From Datisca glomerata (lineage: Eukaryota > Streptophyta > Magnoliopsida > Cucurbitales > Datiscaceae): a stretch of 64,000 nucleotides of DNA. Below the pieces are notes generated by a model. It saw nothing but the letters and a program-made list of their open reading frames with translations. It did not search any database and was not told the DNA's origin. A program made the position numbers and the translations under genes. This document shows positions 11,753-22,480 of this stretch, piece after piece. Where the stretch lies: contig QANY01008651.1 of assembly GCA_003255025.1 (NCBI GenBank), positions 2,892,094 through 2,956,093 on the forward strand, written 5' to 3'. How positions within the stretch are numbered: the first letter of the stretch is position 1; each line of letters starts with the position of its first letter.

Positions 11753-12656
11753 ATTTCAAAAAGGCTAATGGGAATCCAGATATCAATTCCAACCCTCTAC
11801 CAAATCATGGGAATCCTACCGTAAATGCAATTGAGGAATATTTTCATACGGAAAGAGGGACGTGGAAGATGTGAGCACGTCAATGGAAAAACTTTTCCAT
11901 CTTCTTTCTAGAGCAAGGTACACCTACCCACCACGCTCAGAGGATTAGGGCGTTTCTAGGAAGCATATGCATGACTTTTTGATTGTTTGTTTCATAAGAA
12001 TGTGACAGGGCATACAATTGAGGAATGTGCTGATTTTAAAATGAAAGTGCAAAAGTTGATGGATGGAAAGATACTTACAATAAGTCATAAAGGAGAAAGG
12101 GAATACCAGGAAGATGACTCTTTAGTCCTCATGATAACTAAAGAATCATCTGAAGTTAATGTTGAAATGTCGTCCTATATCCCAAAACCCCTCACAATAC
12201 ATTACGAGGAAAAGTCAACTCACACCACTACGTCTTATGCTCCGATGCCTATCACCATTCAAATACCGGGTGCGTTTTCTTACAAAGATTCAAGAGCAAT
12301 ACCATGGATGTACGGATATGAGGTCATTACAAGCGGTAAAGATAACACTCAAGAGCTAAATCCGTCTGACCTCAATCTCCCTATAACTAATATTTCGGGA
12401 GTAGGTGGGATGACGAGGAGTGGCAGATGCTACACGTTAGAAGTTTTGAAAATAGATAAAAGCGATATGTTTGAAAGGCAAAGGGAAGGCCAAAGAAGGC
12501 GACAATGGTTATAAATTCCAAGGAGAAATGCATGGCAGCCAAGTGATAGACCCAGATATAATAAGAGGTACGAAGAAAGAAAGAGCAGTGTCTAAAGAAG
12601 AAGTACGTGAATTTTTGAAGCTCATCAAGCAAAGCGAGTATAAGGTGATAGAATAA
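11753..12656 (+). pseudogene. Gag-protease linker of Tat-2
   Basis: The best open stretch is 11987-12514 (175 aa); a second frame at 12471-12656 continues the homology to Tat-1 (3712-4451). It begins with the second variant zinc knuckle and continues with a Ser/Thr/Pro-rich stretch ('SYIPKPLTIHYEEKSTH', 'MTRSGRCYTLEVL'). No enzyme motif is present. Stops separate it from the gag piece upstream. Confidence 0.6.
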
Positions 12657-13219
12657 CTTAATCGCTTACCTGCTTGCATATATTTACTGTCACTCTTTCT
12701 GAATTTTGAACCACATCACCAAGCATTGCTGAAGGTTTTGAATCAATCATATGTCTGCCATGACATTACGGTGGAGAAGTTGAGTGGAATTATGGAAAAT
12801 ATTACCGCACCAAATTTTATCACTTTCACAGATGATGAAAGTTAATCGACTGGGACAAGAATGAGTGAAGGTTTGGACTTGGATATAGACCGACCAAGGC
12901 TGATAGAGGGAGAGTGGAAGCTCAAAAGAAAGAAAAGAGGATTGCTAGGCTTGAAAATAGGGAATTTGATGTGGAAATGGCAATCATACCTCATATTTCC
13001 GAATCCTTTAGAAGTGGGGGGATTTCATTCAAAGAGCCAGTTACAATAGAGCAATACAACCTTGAGGAAGATATCACCCAGCTTTCAATATCCGCAATCT
13101 TGAAAAAATCATTAGGTGCAAATACAGAAGACTTTGTTTCGCGATACGATTCAGATCATGAGCTTAACAACTGGGATGTCACCGAGCTACCAGTGCCTCT
13201 TGGGAATTTTCAAAAGTAA
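12657..13219 (+). pseudogene. Protease-deleted pol segment of Tat-2
   Basis: Sequence just upstream of protease is followed at about 12840 by sequence that in Tat-1 lies near 5203. The intervening 620 bases, which hold the protease and the start of the G-patch-like segment, are gone. After the junction an open piece at 12914-13219 (101 aa) carries the basic run 'KKEKRIARLENREFDVEM' and an acidic tail ending near 'LPVPLGNFQK'. Only two or three bases of junction homology are visible, which fits illegitimate deletion. Confidence 0.75.
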
Positions 13220-13372
13220 TAATGCCAAAATTCTAATAATTCTGCCCAAGGTCTTAGGAATTTCGTTGTTATAGGCCTACATTTTCATTTGTTTCATGTC
13301 ATCTTTTTGAGTTAAAGTCTAAAAACTTGTTTCGTTTCTTTCTGTTAATGATAAATACAATTCTAGGTCTTA

Positions 13373-14518
13373 TTGTTCTTCCTTTTATGTCTATTTTTTC
13401 CCATATCTAAATTATGTTTATACTCATGCATTGTTTTTTTTCTTTTCTCGCCTTCCTTTCATCCAATAATCCGGTTCAGGTTTGAGAACGGTGATTTTGA
13501 AAACAAGAGCATAAGCAATAACTTTGAGAATCTTATTCTTAGCGTAAAGTCAGATGAAAGTGACGAGGATAATTTTGAACCATTTCTGGAAATGTTAAGA
13601 ATGGTAGATGAGGATGAAAAAATAACTCAACCATATAAGAAGTTAACGGATGTGATAAATTTGGGATTGGAGGGAGAGACGAAAGAGGTCCAAATCGGCA
13701 CTTCTATGACAAGCCAAAGCCGCCGAGAATTAATTGACTTACCCAAAGAGTATATTGACGTCTTTGCATGGTCTTACCAAGATATGCCAGGTCTACACAC
13801 TGATATCGTGGTTCATCATTTTCCACTTATGCCCGAAAGTAAACCCGTACGAAAAAAGTTACGGAAAATGAAACCAGACATGCTGGTACAGATCAAAGAA
13901 GAAGTTAAAAAGCAAGTAGATGCGGGTTTTCTAGAAGTAGCAAAATACCCTGAATGGGTTGCTAACATAGTCCCAGTGCTGAAGAAAAATGAGAAAGTAA
14001 GGGTGTGCGTCAATTATAGAGACTTAAATCGGGCAAGCCCCAAGGATAATTTTCCATTACCCCATATCGATGTCTTAGTAGATAACACTACAGGACATTC
14101 AACCTTCTCTTTCATGGATGGTTTTTTTTGGTATAATCAAATCAAAATGGCTCCTGAAGACCGTGAAAAGATGACTTTTATAACTTTGTGGGGTACATTT
14201 TGTTATAAGGTTATGCCATTTGGTTTGAAAAATGCAGGGGCGACTTACCAGCGGGCAATGGTAACACTGTTTCATGATATGATGTATAGAAAAATCGAAG
14301 TGTACGTTGATGATATGATTGTCAAATCTCATCAAGAGAAAGATCATATGGTCACTCTGCGAAAAATATTTGGACGGTTGAGAAAGTTCCAGTTAAAGCT
14401 TAACCCGACAAAATGTACATTCGTAATGTCTTCAAGGAAACTACTTGGTTTTGTCATGAGCAAGGAAGAAATAAAAGTGGACCCTGACAGAGCCATCATT
14501 GATATGCCACCACCTTAA
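13373..14518 (+). CDS. Reverse transcriptase of Tat-2 (381 aa, thumb cut by stop)
   Basis: This is the longest frame in the window. The first 100 or so residues are a hydrophobic stretch plus an acidic linker and may not be part of the natural protein, since the start is simply the first Met. RT proper begins near residue 130 ('VVHHFPLMPESK'). The first catalytic Asp is residue 249 in 'FSFMDGF', 'YKVMPFGLKNAGATYQ' forms the dNTP-binding block, and YVDD at 311-314 is intact. A TAA after 'IIDMPPP' ends the frame just before the thumb, which continues in the same frame downstream ('EVRGFLGRLNYIARFISQLT'). One point mutation therefore separates RT from RNase H. Confidence 0.92.
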   Translation: MFFLLCLFFPISKLCLYSCIVFFLFSPSFHPIIRFRFENGDFENKSISNNFENLILSVKSDESDEDNFEPFLEMLRMVDEDEKITQPYKKLTDVINLGLEGETKEVQIGTSMTSQSRRELIDLPKEYIDVFAWSYQDMPGLHTDIVVHHFPLMPESKPVRKKLRKMKPDMLVQIKEEVKKQVDAGFLEVAKYPEWVANIVPVLKKNEKVRVCVNYRDLNRASPKDNFPLPHIDVLVDNTTGHSTFSFMDGFFWYNQIKMAPEDREKMTFITLWGTFCYKVMPFGLKNAGATYQRAMVTLFHDMMYRKIEVYVDDMIVKSHQEKDHMVTLRKIFGRLRKFQLKLNPTKCTFVMSSRKLLGFVMSKEEIKVDPDRAIIDMPPP

Positions 14519-15153
14519 ACTCAAAAGGAAGTTAGAGGTTTCTTGGGGAGATTAAATTACATAGCCCGGTTCATCTCACAGCTAACTGCAACTTGTGAAC
14601 CTATCTTTAAACTTCTCTGTAAAAGTGATACAGAATGATGGAATGATGATTGTCAAATTTCTTTTGAGAAAATTAAGAAATACTTGCAAAATCCGCATGT
14701 ACTTGTTCCTCCAACTCCAGGGCGTCTACTCATTTTGTATCTTACAGTAACAGAAAAATCCATGGGTTGCGTACTTGGTCAGCATGACGTCAGCATGACG
14801 CTTCTGGAAGGAAAGAACAAGCAATATACTATTTAAGCAAAATGTTCACAAATTATGAGACTAATTATTCGATGTTGGAGAAAACATGTTGTACATTGGC
14901 CTGGGTTGCTCATCGGCTTAGACAATACATGTAATACCACACCACTTAGTTAATTTGGAAGATGGACCCTATCAAGTATATCTTTGAAAAGTCATCACTT
15001 TCTGGACGGATTGCTAAATGGCAAATGTTACTCACAGAATATGATATTGTCTATATCACGAGGAAGTCAATAAAAGGAAGCGTACTTGCTGATTATCTGA
15101 CAGATCAACCAATGCAAGATTATGAGCCTATGAAGTTTGATTTCCCTGATTAG
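14519..15153 (+). pseudogene. RT thumb and gypsy-type RNase H of Tat-2
   Basis: This continues the RT polyprotein with the thumb and the standard gypsy RNase H. Readable blocks are 'LILYLTVTEKSMGCVLGQ', 'QAIYYLSKMFTNYETNYSML' and the open tail 14962-15153 ('MDPIKYIFEKSSLSGRIAKW', 'GSVLADYL'). Breaks include stops near 14634 and 14935 and a tandem duplication of 'gtcagcatgac' at 14777-14798, absent from Tat-1, that disturbs the frame. Confidence 0.8.
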
Positions 15154-15200
15154 AGTGTTTCAGTCATATTCAAAAATGAAGAAGAATCTCAGACCCAGAA

Positions 15201-15632
15201 TTGTGGACAATGTTATTTAATGGTGCATCTAATGATGTAGGACATGGAATTGGGGCAATCCTCATATCACTTGAGGGAAAATTTTTTCCATTCACGGCAA
15301 AACTATGCTTTGACTGTATAAATAATGTGACAGAATATGAGGCATGTTCTATGGGAATTCAAACAGCTTGTGATATGAAGATAAGGAAGCTACGAGTGTA
15401 CGGAGATTCGCTATTGGTGATACGACAACTAAACGGAGAATGGAAAGCTAGAGACTCTAAGCTAGTACCTTATAACAAACATGTCACTAAGTTAAGCCGA
15501 ACTTTTGAAGTGATCTCATTTGACCATATACTCAGAGACAATAATAAAATCGCAGATGCGCTAGTAACTCTAGCGTCCATGTTTGGTGCAGACTTTAAGG
15601 AAGAAGTTCAACCCATAAAAATTGAGAAGTGA
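15201..15632 (+). CDS. Second, archaeal-type RNase H of Tat-2
   Basis: A 143 aa frame with 'MLFNGASNDVGHGIGAILIS', 'VTEYEACSMGIQTA', 'LRVYGDSLLVIRQL' and 'NNKIADALVTLASMF', the layout of the additional archaeal-type RNase H of Tat elements, placed between the gypsy RNase H and integrase. It would degrade RNA in RNA:DNA hybrids. The first catalytic Asp of the FDG-type motif reads Asn here (FNG), whereas Tat-1 still reads FDG, so this copy is probably catalytically dead. The second and third acidic residues (TEYE and GDS) are present. Confidence 0.85.
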   Translation: MWTMLFNGASNDVGHGIGAILISLEGKFFPFTAKLCFDCINNVTEYEACSMGIQTACDMKIRKLRVYGDSLLVIRQLNGEWKARDSKLVPYNKHVTKLSRTFEVISFDHILRDNNKIADALVTLASMFGADFKEEVQPIKIEK

Positions 15633-15650
15633 GATTTTCCTGCTCATTGT

Positions 15651-16067
15651 ATGAGCATTGAAGAAGAGCCAGACACAAGACCGTGATATTACGACATCAA
15701 GCAGTATATAAAGAACGGGGAATATCCATCCAAAGCTTCTGAGAATGATAAACGCACTATTAGAATATTGTCCACGGGTTTCTTCTTGAATGGTGAAATA
15801 CTCTACAAAAGAAACCATGATATGGTGCTCTTAAGATGTGTTGATGCAAGGGAAGTGAATCAAATCATAGAGGAAATTCACGAAGGAATTTGTGGAGTTC
15901 ATGCTAATGGACATATGATGGCCAAACAAATCTTGAGAGCAGGATATTATTGGTTAACTCTAGAATCTGATTGCATCAAGTACACCAAGAAATGTCATAA
16001 ATGTCAAATTTATGGGGATAAAATTCACGTACCCGCATCCCCTTTACATGTCATGGTCACGCCTTAG
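15651..16067 (+). pseudogene. Integrase zinc-binding domain of Tat-2
   Basis: The open part is 15768-16067 (99 aa). It contains 'EEIHEGICGVHANGHMMAKQ' and 'KYTKKCHKCQIYGDK', the His-His-Cys-Cys signature that precedes gypsy integrase cores. A stop codon (TAG at 16066) separates it from the catalytic core, which continues in the same polyprotein. A strong 'GVH' start and a CxxC end are intact. Confidence 0.85.
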
Positions 16068-16076
16068 CCATTCTCT

Positions 16077-16895
16077 ATGTGGGGCATAGACGTCATTGGT
16101 CTCATCACACCCAAAGCCTCTAACGGGCATCGTTTCATTTTGGTCTCTATAGATTATTTTACCAAATGGGTGGAGGCAAGTTCTTATTCGAGTGTAACCA
16201 GAAGTGCGATTGTTAAGTTCATTAAAAAGGATATAATTTGCCGATATGGTCTACCAGAAAGGATCATCACAGATAATGGGACAAATTTAAACAATAAGAT
16301 GATGAAAGAATTATGTGAGCAATTCAAAATTAAGCATCATAATTCATCTCCTTATCGCCCAAAGATGAACGGAGCGGTGGAAGCAGCCAACAAGAACATA
16401 AAAAAGATAATAGAGAAAATGACGGAGGTTTATAAGGATTGGCAAGAGATGCTCCAATTTGAACTACATGGGTACCGCACATCAGTCCGAACATCAACTG
16501 GGGCAACGCCATTCTCTCTGGTATATGGCATAGAAGTGGTCCTTCCAATCGAGGTGGAAATTCCCTCCCTTAGAGTCTTAATGGAGGCAAAATTAGAAGA
16601 AGTCAAATGGTCACAAACACGATATAAGCAATTGAATTTCATCGAGGAAAAAAGAAAAATGATGCAAGCTTACGATAAAAAGTTACGTCGCCGATGCTTC
16701 CGAGAAGGAGATTTGGTGTTAAAAAAGATACTCTCATATCAAATGGATCACCGTGGGAAATGGACTCCAAATTACGAAGGACCTTTCGTTGTCAAGAAGG
16801 CCTTCTCTGGTGGAGCTCTCATTCTAATAAACATGGATGGAGATGATTTACCGCACACAGTTAATTCTGATGCAGTCAAGAAGTACTTCGTTTGA
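16077..16895 (+). CDS. Integrase catalytic core and C-terminus of Tat-2
   Basis: A 272 aa open frame for the integrase that would join element DNA to the chromosome. The DD35E triad is complete: Asp5 ('MWGIDVIG'), Asp66 ('IITDNGTN') and Glu102 ('NGAVEAANK'). The C-terminal half has 'FREGDLVLKK' and 'NYEGPFVVKKAFSGGALI', a GPY/F-type module. No chromodomain follows, as expected for Tat. The frame begins at the first Met after the stop at 16066; the natural start is upstream in the polyprotein. Confidence 0.92.
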   Translation: MWGIDVIGLITPKASNGHRFILVSIDYFTKWVEASSYSSVTRSAIVKFIKKDIICRYGLPERIITDNGTNLNNKMMKELCEQFKIKHHNSSPYRPKMNGAVEAANKNIKKIIEKMTEVYKDWQEMLQFELHGYRTSVRTSTGATPFSLVYGIEVVLPIEVEIPSLRVLMEAKLEEVKWSQTRYKQLNFIEEKRKMMQAYDKKLRRRCFREGDLVLKKILSYQMDHRGKWTPNYEGPFVVKKAFSGGALILINMDGDDLPHTVNSDAVKKYFV

Positions 16896-17925
16896 CCACT
16901 CTAAGTATGGGAAAAATGAAGTTAGGCAAACAAAATGTTTAAAAAAAAAAGCTGTCTCGAATACTGGAGAAATTCTTCCTTCATTTTTTTTCCAAACCAT
17001 CGTTTGTAAACATTGTTCATCATCAATGAAGAGCTTTTTTTTCTTTCTCAGTTGACAAATACATATACTTCATCTTCTCCTTATTTCCATTATTTCTTAT
17101 TCCTTTCAATTCTAAGATATCATTATTACTCTTGAAATAACTCAGAAGCATAAACTTGGTTAGGTGAAAGCTAATTAAAAAATAAAAAAAGAAAAGAATA
17201 GGAACTAAGAAAGACGGTCTGAGTACGAGGGGGAATCTGAAAAGTCATCACGAGAAAGTTGGTATGCACATAACGAAGGCTAAAGCTTGATTGAATGATT
17301 GCAATTAAAGTACAGAAAAGAAGCAAAATGAGGAGAAATTATTCATTTTTTCTTCATCATCGACGTGAAGCCGTATACTGGGGCACAAACCAATGAATAA
17401 TGATGCATCATTTTCTTGAAAGTATGCTCGATACTTCATTGCGAGTCCATGACCTTAGGCCAAGTGATTAATTTGAAGAGTGAAGGATATGGCGACATTA
17501 GTCAACTTTCAAAAAAAAAATCATCAAATAATTTTCTCATAAATGTTTTCAATCATGCATAGCACGCATGCACTCAAAATCGCTATTTTGCATTTATATT
17601 CAATAATTACAATGCATAGGCATGCATCATATTGATCTGTTTTGATGCAGTTCAAGTGCATGAATCATTTAAAGATATTCTTTTGAAATCCACACATGAC
17701 TTTCCGGCATTTAGAACATACATTAGTCTAGCTCTTGCACCATATGAAACTTGTAAATATCAGATCAAATATCATTTCAACATCTTTAAATAAATCGAAC
17801 CTGAATCGAGTCTACATCAAAGCCTGCGTCTATCCAGATTCATTTCCTTTCAAATATCTTAGTTAAACCGAACCCGACTTTGTCGCGGTCGAAACCTGGT
17901 GTTAGTTAAATCGAACCCGATTTTT
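16896..17925 (+). other. 3' untranslated region of Tat-2
   Basis: About 1 kb of non-coding sequence between integrase and L2. The part at 17430-17545 also occurs at 19500-19610 in front of L3, which ties the two to the same element family. From about 17750 it has repeated 'aatcgaacc(c/t)ga' stretches. No polypurine tract lies before L2, because the beginning of that LTR is missing. Confidence 0.5.
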
Positions 17926-19490
17926 TTAATATTCTTACAAATCTTCTCTTCTTTTCTTTTAATTTTTTGACCATCACTTTTTGTGATACTTGTTTAAACT
18001 AGTTACCATCCATGATCATTCATAGCAATGAAGGAAGAAAGGAAAAATGGTAATTAGTGAACTAAGTAGTCCAATAAAAAAATGGTATATTTATATCCCA
18101 AAAAAATTATTTTATTTTGAAAGTTTTATGGATTTTCTTTAGTGACACTTGTTTAAACTAGTAACTATCCATGATCATTCCTAGTAATGAAGGAAGAAAG
18201 GAAAAATGATAATTAGTGACTAAGTAATCCAAAAATAAAAATGGTATATATTTATGTCCCAAACAAAATTATTTATTTATTTTTAGTGAAACTTGTTTAA
18301 ATTAATTACCATTCATGATCATTCTTTTACTATTTAATTAGCATTAAGTAAAAAAATAAAAATGATAATTAATAGACTATTTAGTAAAAAAAGCATTATC
18401 ATGCTAATCATGTATGAAATTAAGCATTTTTTTATAGATTAATTTATTTTACGCATAAAAAATTTATTATCAATTTATTTACTACACAATTATATATATA
18501 TATATGTAAAAAAATGAAAAAATTTTAAAAAAAGGCAGAGGGTGACATTACCCCCCCTCACTTAATAGAGGGTGATGTCACCCTCTCACTTAAAAGAGGG
18601 TGACATCACCTTCTGTAAAAAAAAATTGTAATTTAATTTTTTTTGTTTATATTTTTTTTGTTTTTATGTTTGTTTATTTTTCTATTTTTTTCAGTAGATA
18701 TTATTAGTTTGTTGTAATTTATTTTTATATTTATTTTTAATTATTTCACGTCTTGTTTCATTATTTTCATCGTGGATATTCTTTTTTAAAATTTATCATA
18801 TATATTTATCATCTCTAACATTCATTTCCATTATTCTTTTTTATTTATAGTTGTTATCTCTTCTTATTTATTTATGTATTATTTTCATATGTCACGGTTG
18901 TATGTAATTATTATTTTATTCTTTTATCATCAAAATTGATGCTCGTAAATTAAAAAAATAACAATTGTATTTAAATTTTGTAAATTTCTTTATTTAGTTT
19001 TCACTAAAAAATCCGATGACGGACTTTAGAATTTTGGGATACCAAATTTCTCGAACTACCGAGGTGAGGAGTTATTTTTAGGATATCGAGAGTAACTCCA
19101 ATAACGCTTTGATAAAAAATAATAATTTTTCAATGGTCTTTATACCAACCGTTGAAGGTAATTTATTTTCTCATTTTTATGATGCAAAATGTACCAAATG
19201 GGACATTCAAAGTTGAATTTTTATAACATTACTTTAGAAAAAAAATAATTTGGATAGTATTTGATTAAATTTGGTAACCATTTTTCATAATGGGCGGTTT
19301 GGGGTGCTAATACTTTCCCCACACTCAAATGACTCCCGAACCAACTTTAAATTTTCGCAAACCAAAATATTTGATTTTAAATTTGGGTGACCAATCACGT
19401 CCTAAAATGATTGGTGACGACTCTGAAGTTCTTTTTTTCTCAAGAAATGATTTTTCAATCGCCGCTCCGCGTCGCATGCACGTTGCGACA
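17926..19490 (+). repeat. L2: Tat LTR, truncated at its 5' end
   Basis: It joins the Tat-2 3' region at a point equivalent to about 780 bases into L1, so the U3 start and TATA box are missing. The body matches L1 (9510-10515) and then continues with the conserved 3' part ('gacggacttt', 'gaggtgaggagttattttta', 'ggtgacgactct') to the end 'gttgcgaca' at 19490. A block of three 'gagggtgacatcacc'-type repeats lies at 18536-18610. Confidence 0.8.
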
Positions 19491-19835
19491 CCTTATTTTC
19501 TTTTAAGAATGCTCGTTGTGACTCCATGATCCTAGGCCAAGTGATTGTTTTGAAGGGTGGTGGATATGGCTACATTAGTTAGCTTTAAAAAATCATCAAA
19601 TAATTTTCTTACAAATTTCACAAAATACGGTATCTACAGTTGAAAGAATGCTTTCATTACACTCGAAGCCCATGTCAATCCAGGTCCACTTCACATTTCT
19701 ATCATTTCATAGAGCTCAAATCAGTTGAGGTTTCTATTTCCCTTATCCATATAATATTTTCTCATACGAATCAGAATACGTATCTACACCATTCTACACC
19801 TTATAAGTTTAGAAACGTGAACAAATGGGGGTAGT
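19491..19835 (+). mobile_element. Tat-3: 3' end of the internal region
   Basis: It is similar to Tat-2 at 17430-17545 ('ggccaagtgatt', 'ggatatggc', 'catcaaataattttct') and ends with a G-rich polypurine tract (aaatggggg, 19823-19831) right before L3. It is therefore the 3' tail of a third Tat element whose coding part is not here. It contains two short inverted look-alikes of the LTR start at about 19626-19641 and 19783-19796. Confidence 0.65.
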
Positions 19836-22028
19836 AGTATATACTGTATTTTGTTTGACCCAATACGTTGAAAATACACAATTTATTTTTTGGCCTATAT
19901 ACTAGTCTAAGACTATGCATACGATTTCAAAAATAGCTCATAGACTAAAAATGAGAAAAATGGTCCAATCACTAAAAAAGTGCAAAATGACTAAAAGTAA
20001 AAATTGAAACTTTAAATTTGCCTATAAATAGAGGGGAGGCCTTCACTTGAAGGATGTCATTGTTTTGAGAGAGAAAGTGAGGTCTTGAGAGAGAATGAGA
20101 GGATATATTTTTAGAGAGAGAGTGTGTGAGAAATATGAGAGATTTTCCAAGATAAAAAAAAAGAGATTTACATTTCTATTCATCTATTCATCTTCTCTAA
20201 TCTTTTTCTTAAGGTTGTTTAAATTTCTTGCATATTTAGCTAACAATATATCTTGTTCATTATTCTTCATCCTCTCTCATCCATACTCATGTAGTGTATA
20301 CTCTTTGTTTCCTTTTTCCATATATAAGTGTTTATTCATCATTCTTTATCTTTTACTCATAATCTTGAGTTTTATTTTTATGCATTGATGATTTTCTTAC
20401 AAAATTGATAATGAAATATCTTTATCATCAACTCAATCAATGAGGATGAGGATAAATCCTTTGAGGGGTGCAAATTAACTCAATGTGATCAACCATTTAA
20501 TGTGTTGAAAGTGTACATTTGTTGCAAAAATCTCCTATGATAATTTCTCATGCATAAAAATGCATAAAATAGAGAGTTAAACATCTATATAAATATTATG
20601 CAAATATTTATGCTTTGATTTTTTTTAAATATTCTCACAATTCTTTTCATTTTTTAGATCTTGTTGTTATTTTAGTGAAACTTGTTTGAACTAGTTACAA
20701 TCCATGATTATTCATTTTCTATTTAATTAGAAATGAAGGAAGAAAGGAAATAATTGTAATTAGTGAACCAAGTAGTCCAAAATAAAAAAAGGGTATATTT
20801 ATATCTCAAAAAATATATTCTATTTTAAAATTTTATTTCATCATTCTGTCGTGACACTCAGTTAAACTAGTTACCGTCCGTAATTTCTCTTTTGCCATTT
20901 GAATAGAAATGATTGAAGAGAAGAAAATAATGGTAACTAGTAGACTATGTAGTCAAAAATTGAAAGAGTATATTTATATAAAAAATAGGATTTTTTTTAT
21001 ATGATGGAGGGGAGCAAAATAAATAAGAAATACAATATAAAAAATTTAAGATTTTAAATTTTATGGAGAGGGATAGAATTCTAGTTTTTCTCTTTTACCA
21101 TTTATTTCTTATTATTACTATTATTTTATATTGTATATTAAAAAACAAACAAAAAAGGGCTGCAACAGATGGGAACCTATGTTGCCACAGGTGTTGCCAG
21201 CTCTTGTTCCCCACTCTCTCTATTTTTTGGTAACTTTTCTTTCTTTGTTTCTTCTATTATTTTTAATTTCATTTTTATTTTTTTTTCTTTTCTTCCATTA
21301 ACAAACGTTGAATCCTATCTTTTTTTTCAATTCATTTTTTTTTGTCCTCTTCTTTTACATATTCTACATATTTTTTTACTTTATACATTTATAACATATT
21401 TTATCATTTTCTTAACTTTTTAGCTTTTTTTCTTTATAATTGTTGTCCTTCTTACTTCTTATTCATTTATGTATCATTGTCATATTCTCATGCTTATAAT
21501 GGGATTATTGTTTTATTCTCTTATCATAAGAGGTAATATTCATATATGTGTGGATTATAATTTTAATAATTAGAATTAAATTTTGTTAATTCCATTATTT
21601 AGTTTTCACTAAAAATCCTATGACGGACTTTGAGTTTTTTGGGATACCAAACTTCTCGAACTACTGAGGTGAGGGGTTATTTTTGAGATACCGAGAATAA
21701 CTCCAATAATGCTTTGATTGATTTTATGATACAAAACATACCAAATGGGACATTCAAAAATGAATTCCTTTAATCGTGTTTTAAAATATAATTTAGATAG
21801 AATTTGACTAAATTTAATAATCATTTTTATAATGGGTGTCGTGGGGAGCTAATACCTTCCCCACACACAAATGACTCATGAACCAACTTTGAGTTTTCGT
21901 AGACTAATATTCTGTTTTTAAAATTGGGTGATCAATCATTCCTTAAAATGATTGGTAGCGACTCTAAATTTACTTTTTTGAAAAATGATTTTTCCATCGT
22001 CACTTTGCGTTGTGTGCACATTGCGACA
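19836..22028 (+). repeat. L3: complete Tat LTR
   Basis: About 2.19 kb. It starts with a mutated TGTAGATACCG and ends 'attgcgaca' at 22028. TATA box (tataaata) at 20023-20030, 187 bases in. It contains the same internal 160-base-type repeat units (about 20672-20990) and the conserved 3' block. Open frames inside it (20095-20388, 21169-21423) are T-rich low-complexity artefacts. It is preceded by a polypurine tract, so it is a 3' LTR, and it is followed immediately by pararetroviral sequence. Confidence 0.85.
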
Positions 22029-22480
22029 ACTGGGAACCCGTCACTTACCTGCACTATTATTTTTGTACAAAAGTAAAAAATTTTACATCTCTACTTTTGA
22101 CTAATTAAAGTAAAATGATAAATAGTTGCCTAATTATTTGACAACTTGTACAATAATTGCATAAAAAGATAAATTACAAAGATTTCTTGATAATTGTAAT
22201 CTTGGACTTAGCGTTTTCATTGCTTTAGTCTTGAAAAATCATTGTTGTCATTCCTTGATAATTGCTATCCTGAATTCTTGTTCTCTAATTATTGATTGTT
22301 GGAGAAATTACTGATTGCTCTAATTATTTAGTCTTGAAAAATCTTTGTTGTCATTCCTTGATAATTGGTATCTTGAAATCTTGTGCTCTAATTATTGATT
22401 GTTGGAGAAGTTATTATTAACTATACTAGAAATTAGTATCGCCATTCCATTATACTGGAGAGCCATCATGACATTTGAAT
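22029..22480 (-). promoter_or_regulatory. Promoter-upstream region of the unit following A, with tandem repeats
   Basis: Read on the minus strand this ends with 'ggtaagtgacgggttcccagt', the sequence that lies just upstream of the TATA box in units C and D. The TATA box itself is cut off by L3. Two tandem copies of a 103 base unit start at 22225 and 22328, each with 'ccttgataattg(c/g)tat'. Related 'atagcaattatcaagga' units recur upstream of the other promoters and may be an enhancer; that role is inference. Confidence 0.55.

Larger units (their letters stand above)
10516..19490 (+). mobile_element. Tat-2: 5'-truncated Tat/Ogre-like retrotransposon
   Basis: This is a second Tat copy, collinear with Tat-1 but better preserved. 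It begins inside gag, because its own 5' LTR, extra ORF and gag N-terminus are gone. It proceeds through zinc knuckles, a protease-deleted pol, RT, two RNase H regions, integrase and a 1 kb 3' region into a 5'-truncated LTR (L2). Several reading frames remain open for 100-380 codons, but stops and the protease loss make it non-autonomous. Confidence 0.85.

Noticed and set aside
20095..20388. 97-codon hydrophobic frame in L3
   Set aside because: T-rich low-complexity sequence inside an LTR; the frame is not kept in the other LTR copies.
21169..21423. 84-codon Phe/Ser-rich frame in L3 (and its counterpart near 55200-55490 in L5)
   Set aside because: It lies in the LTR and is rich in TTT and TCT runs; no conserved protein features.
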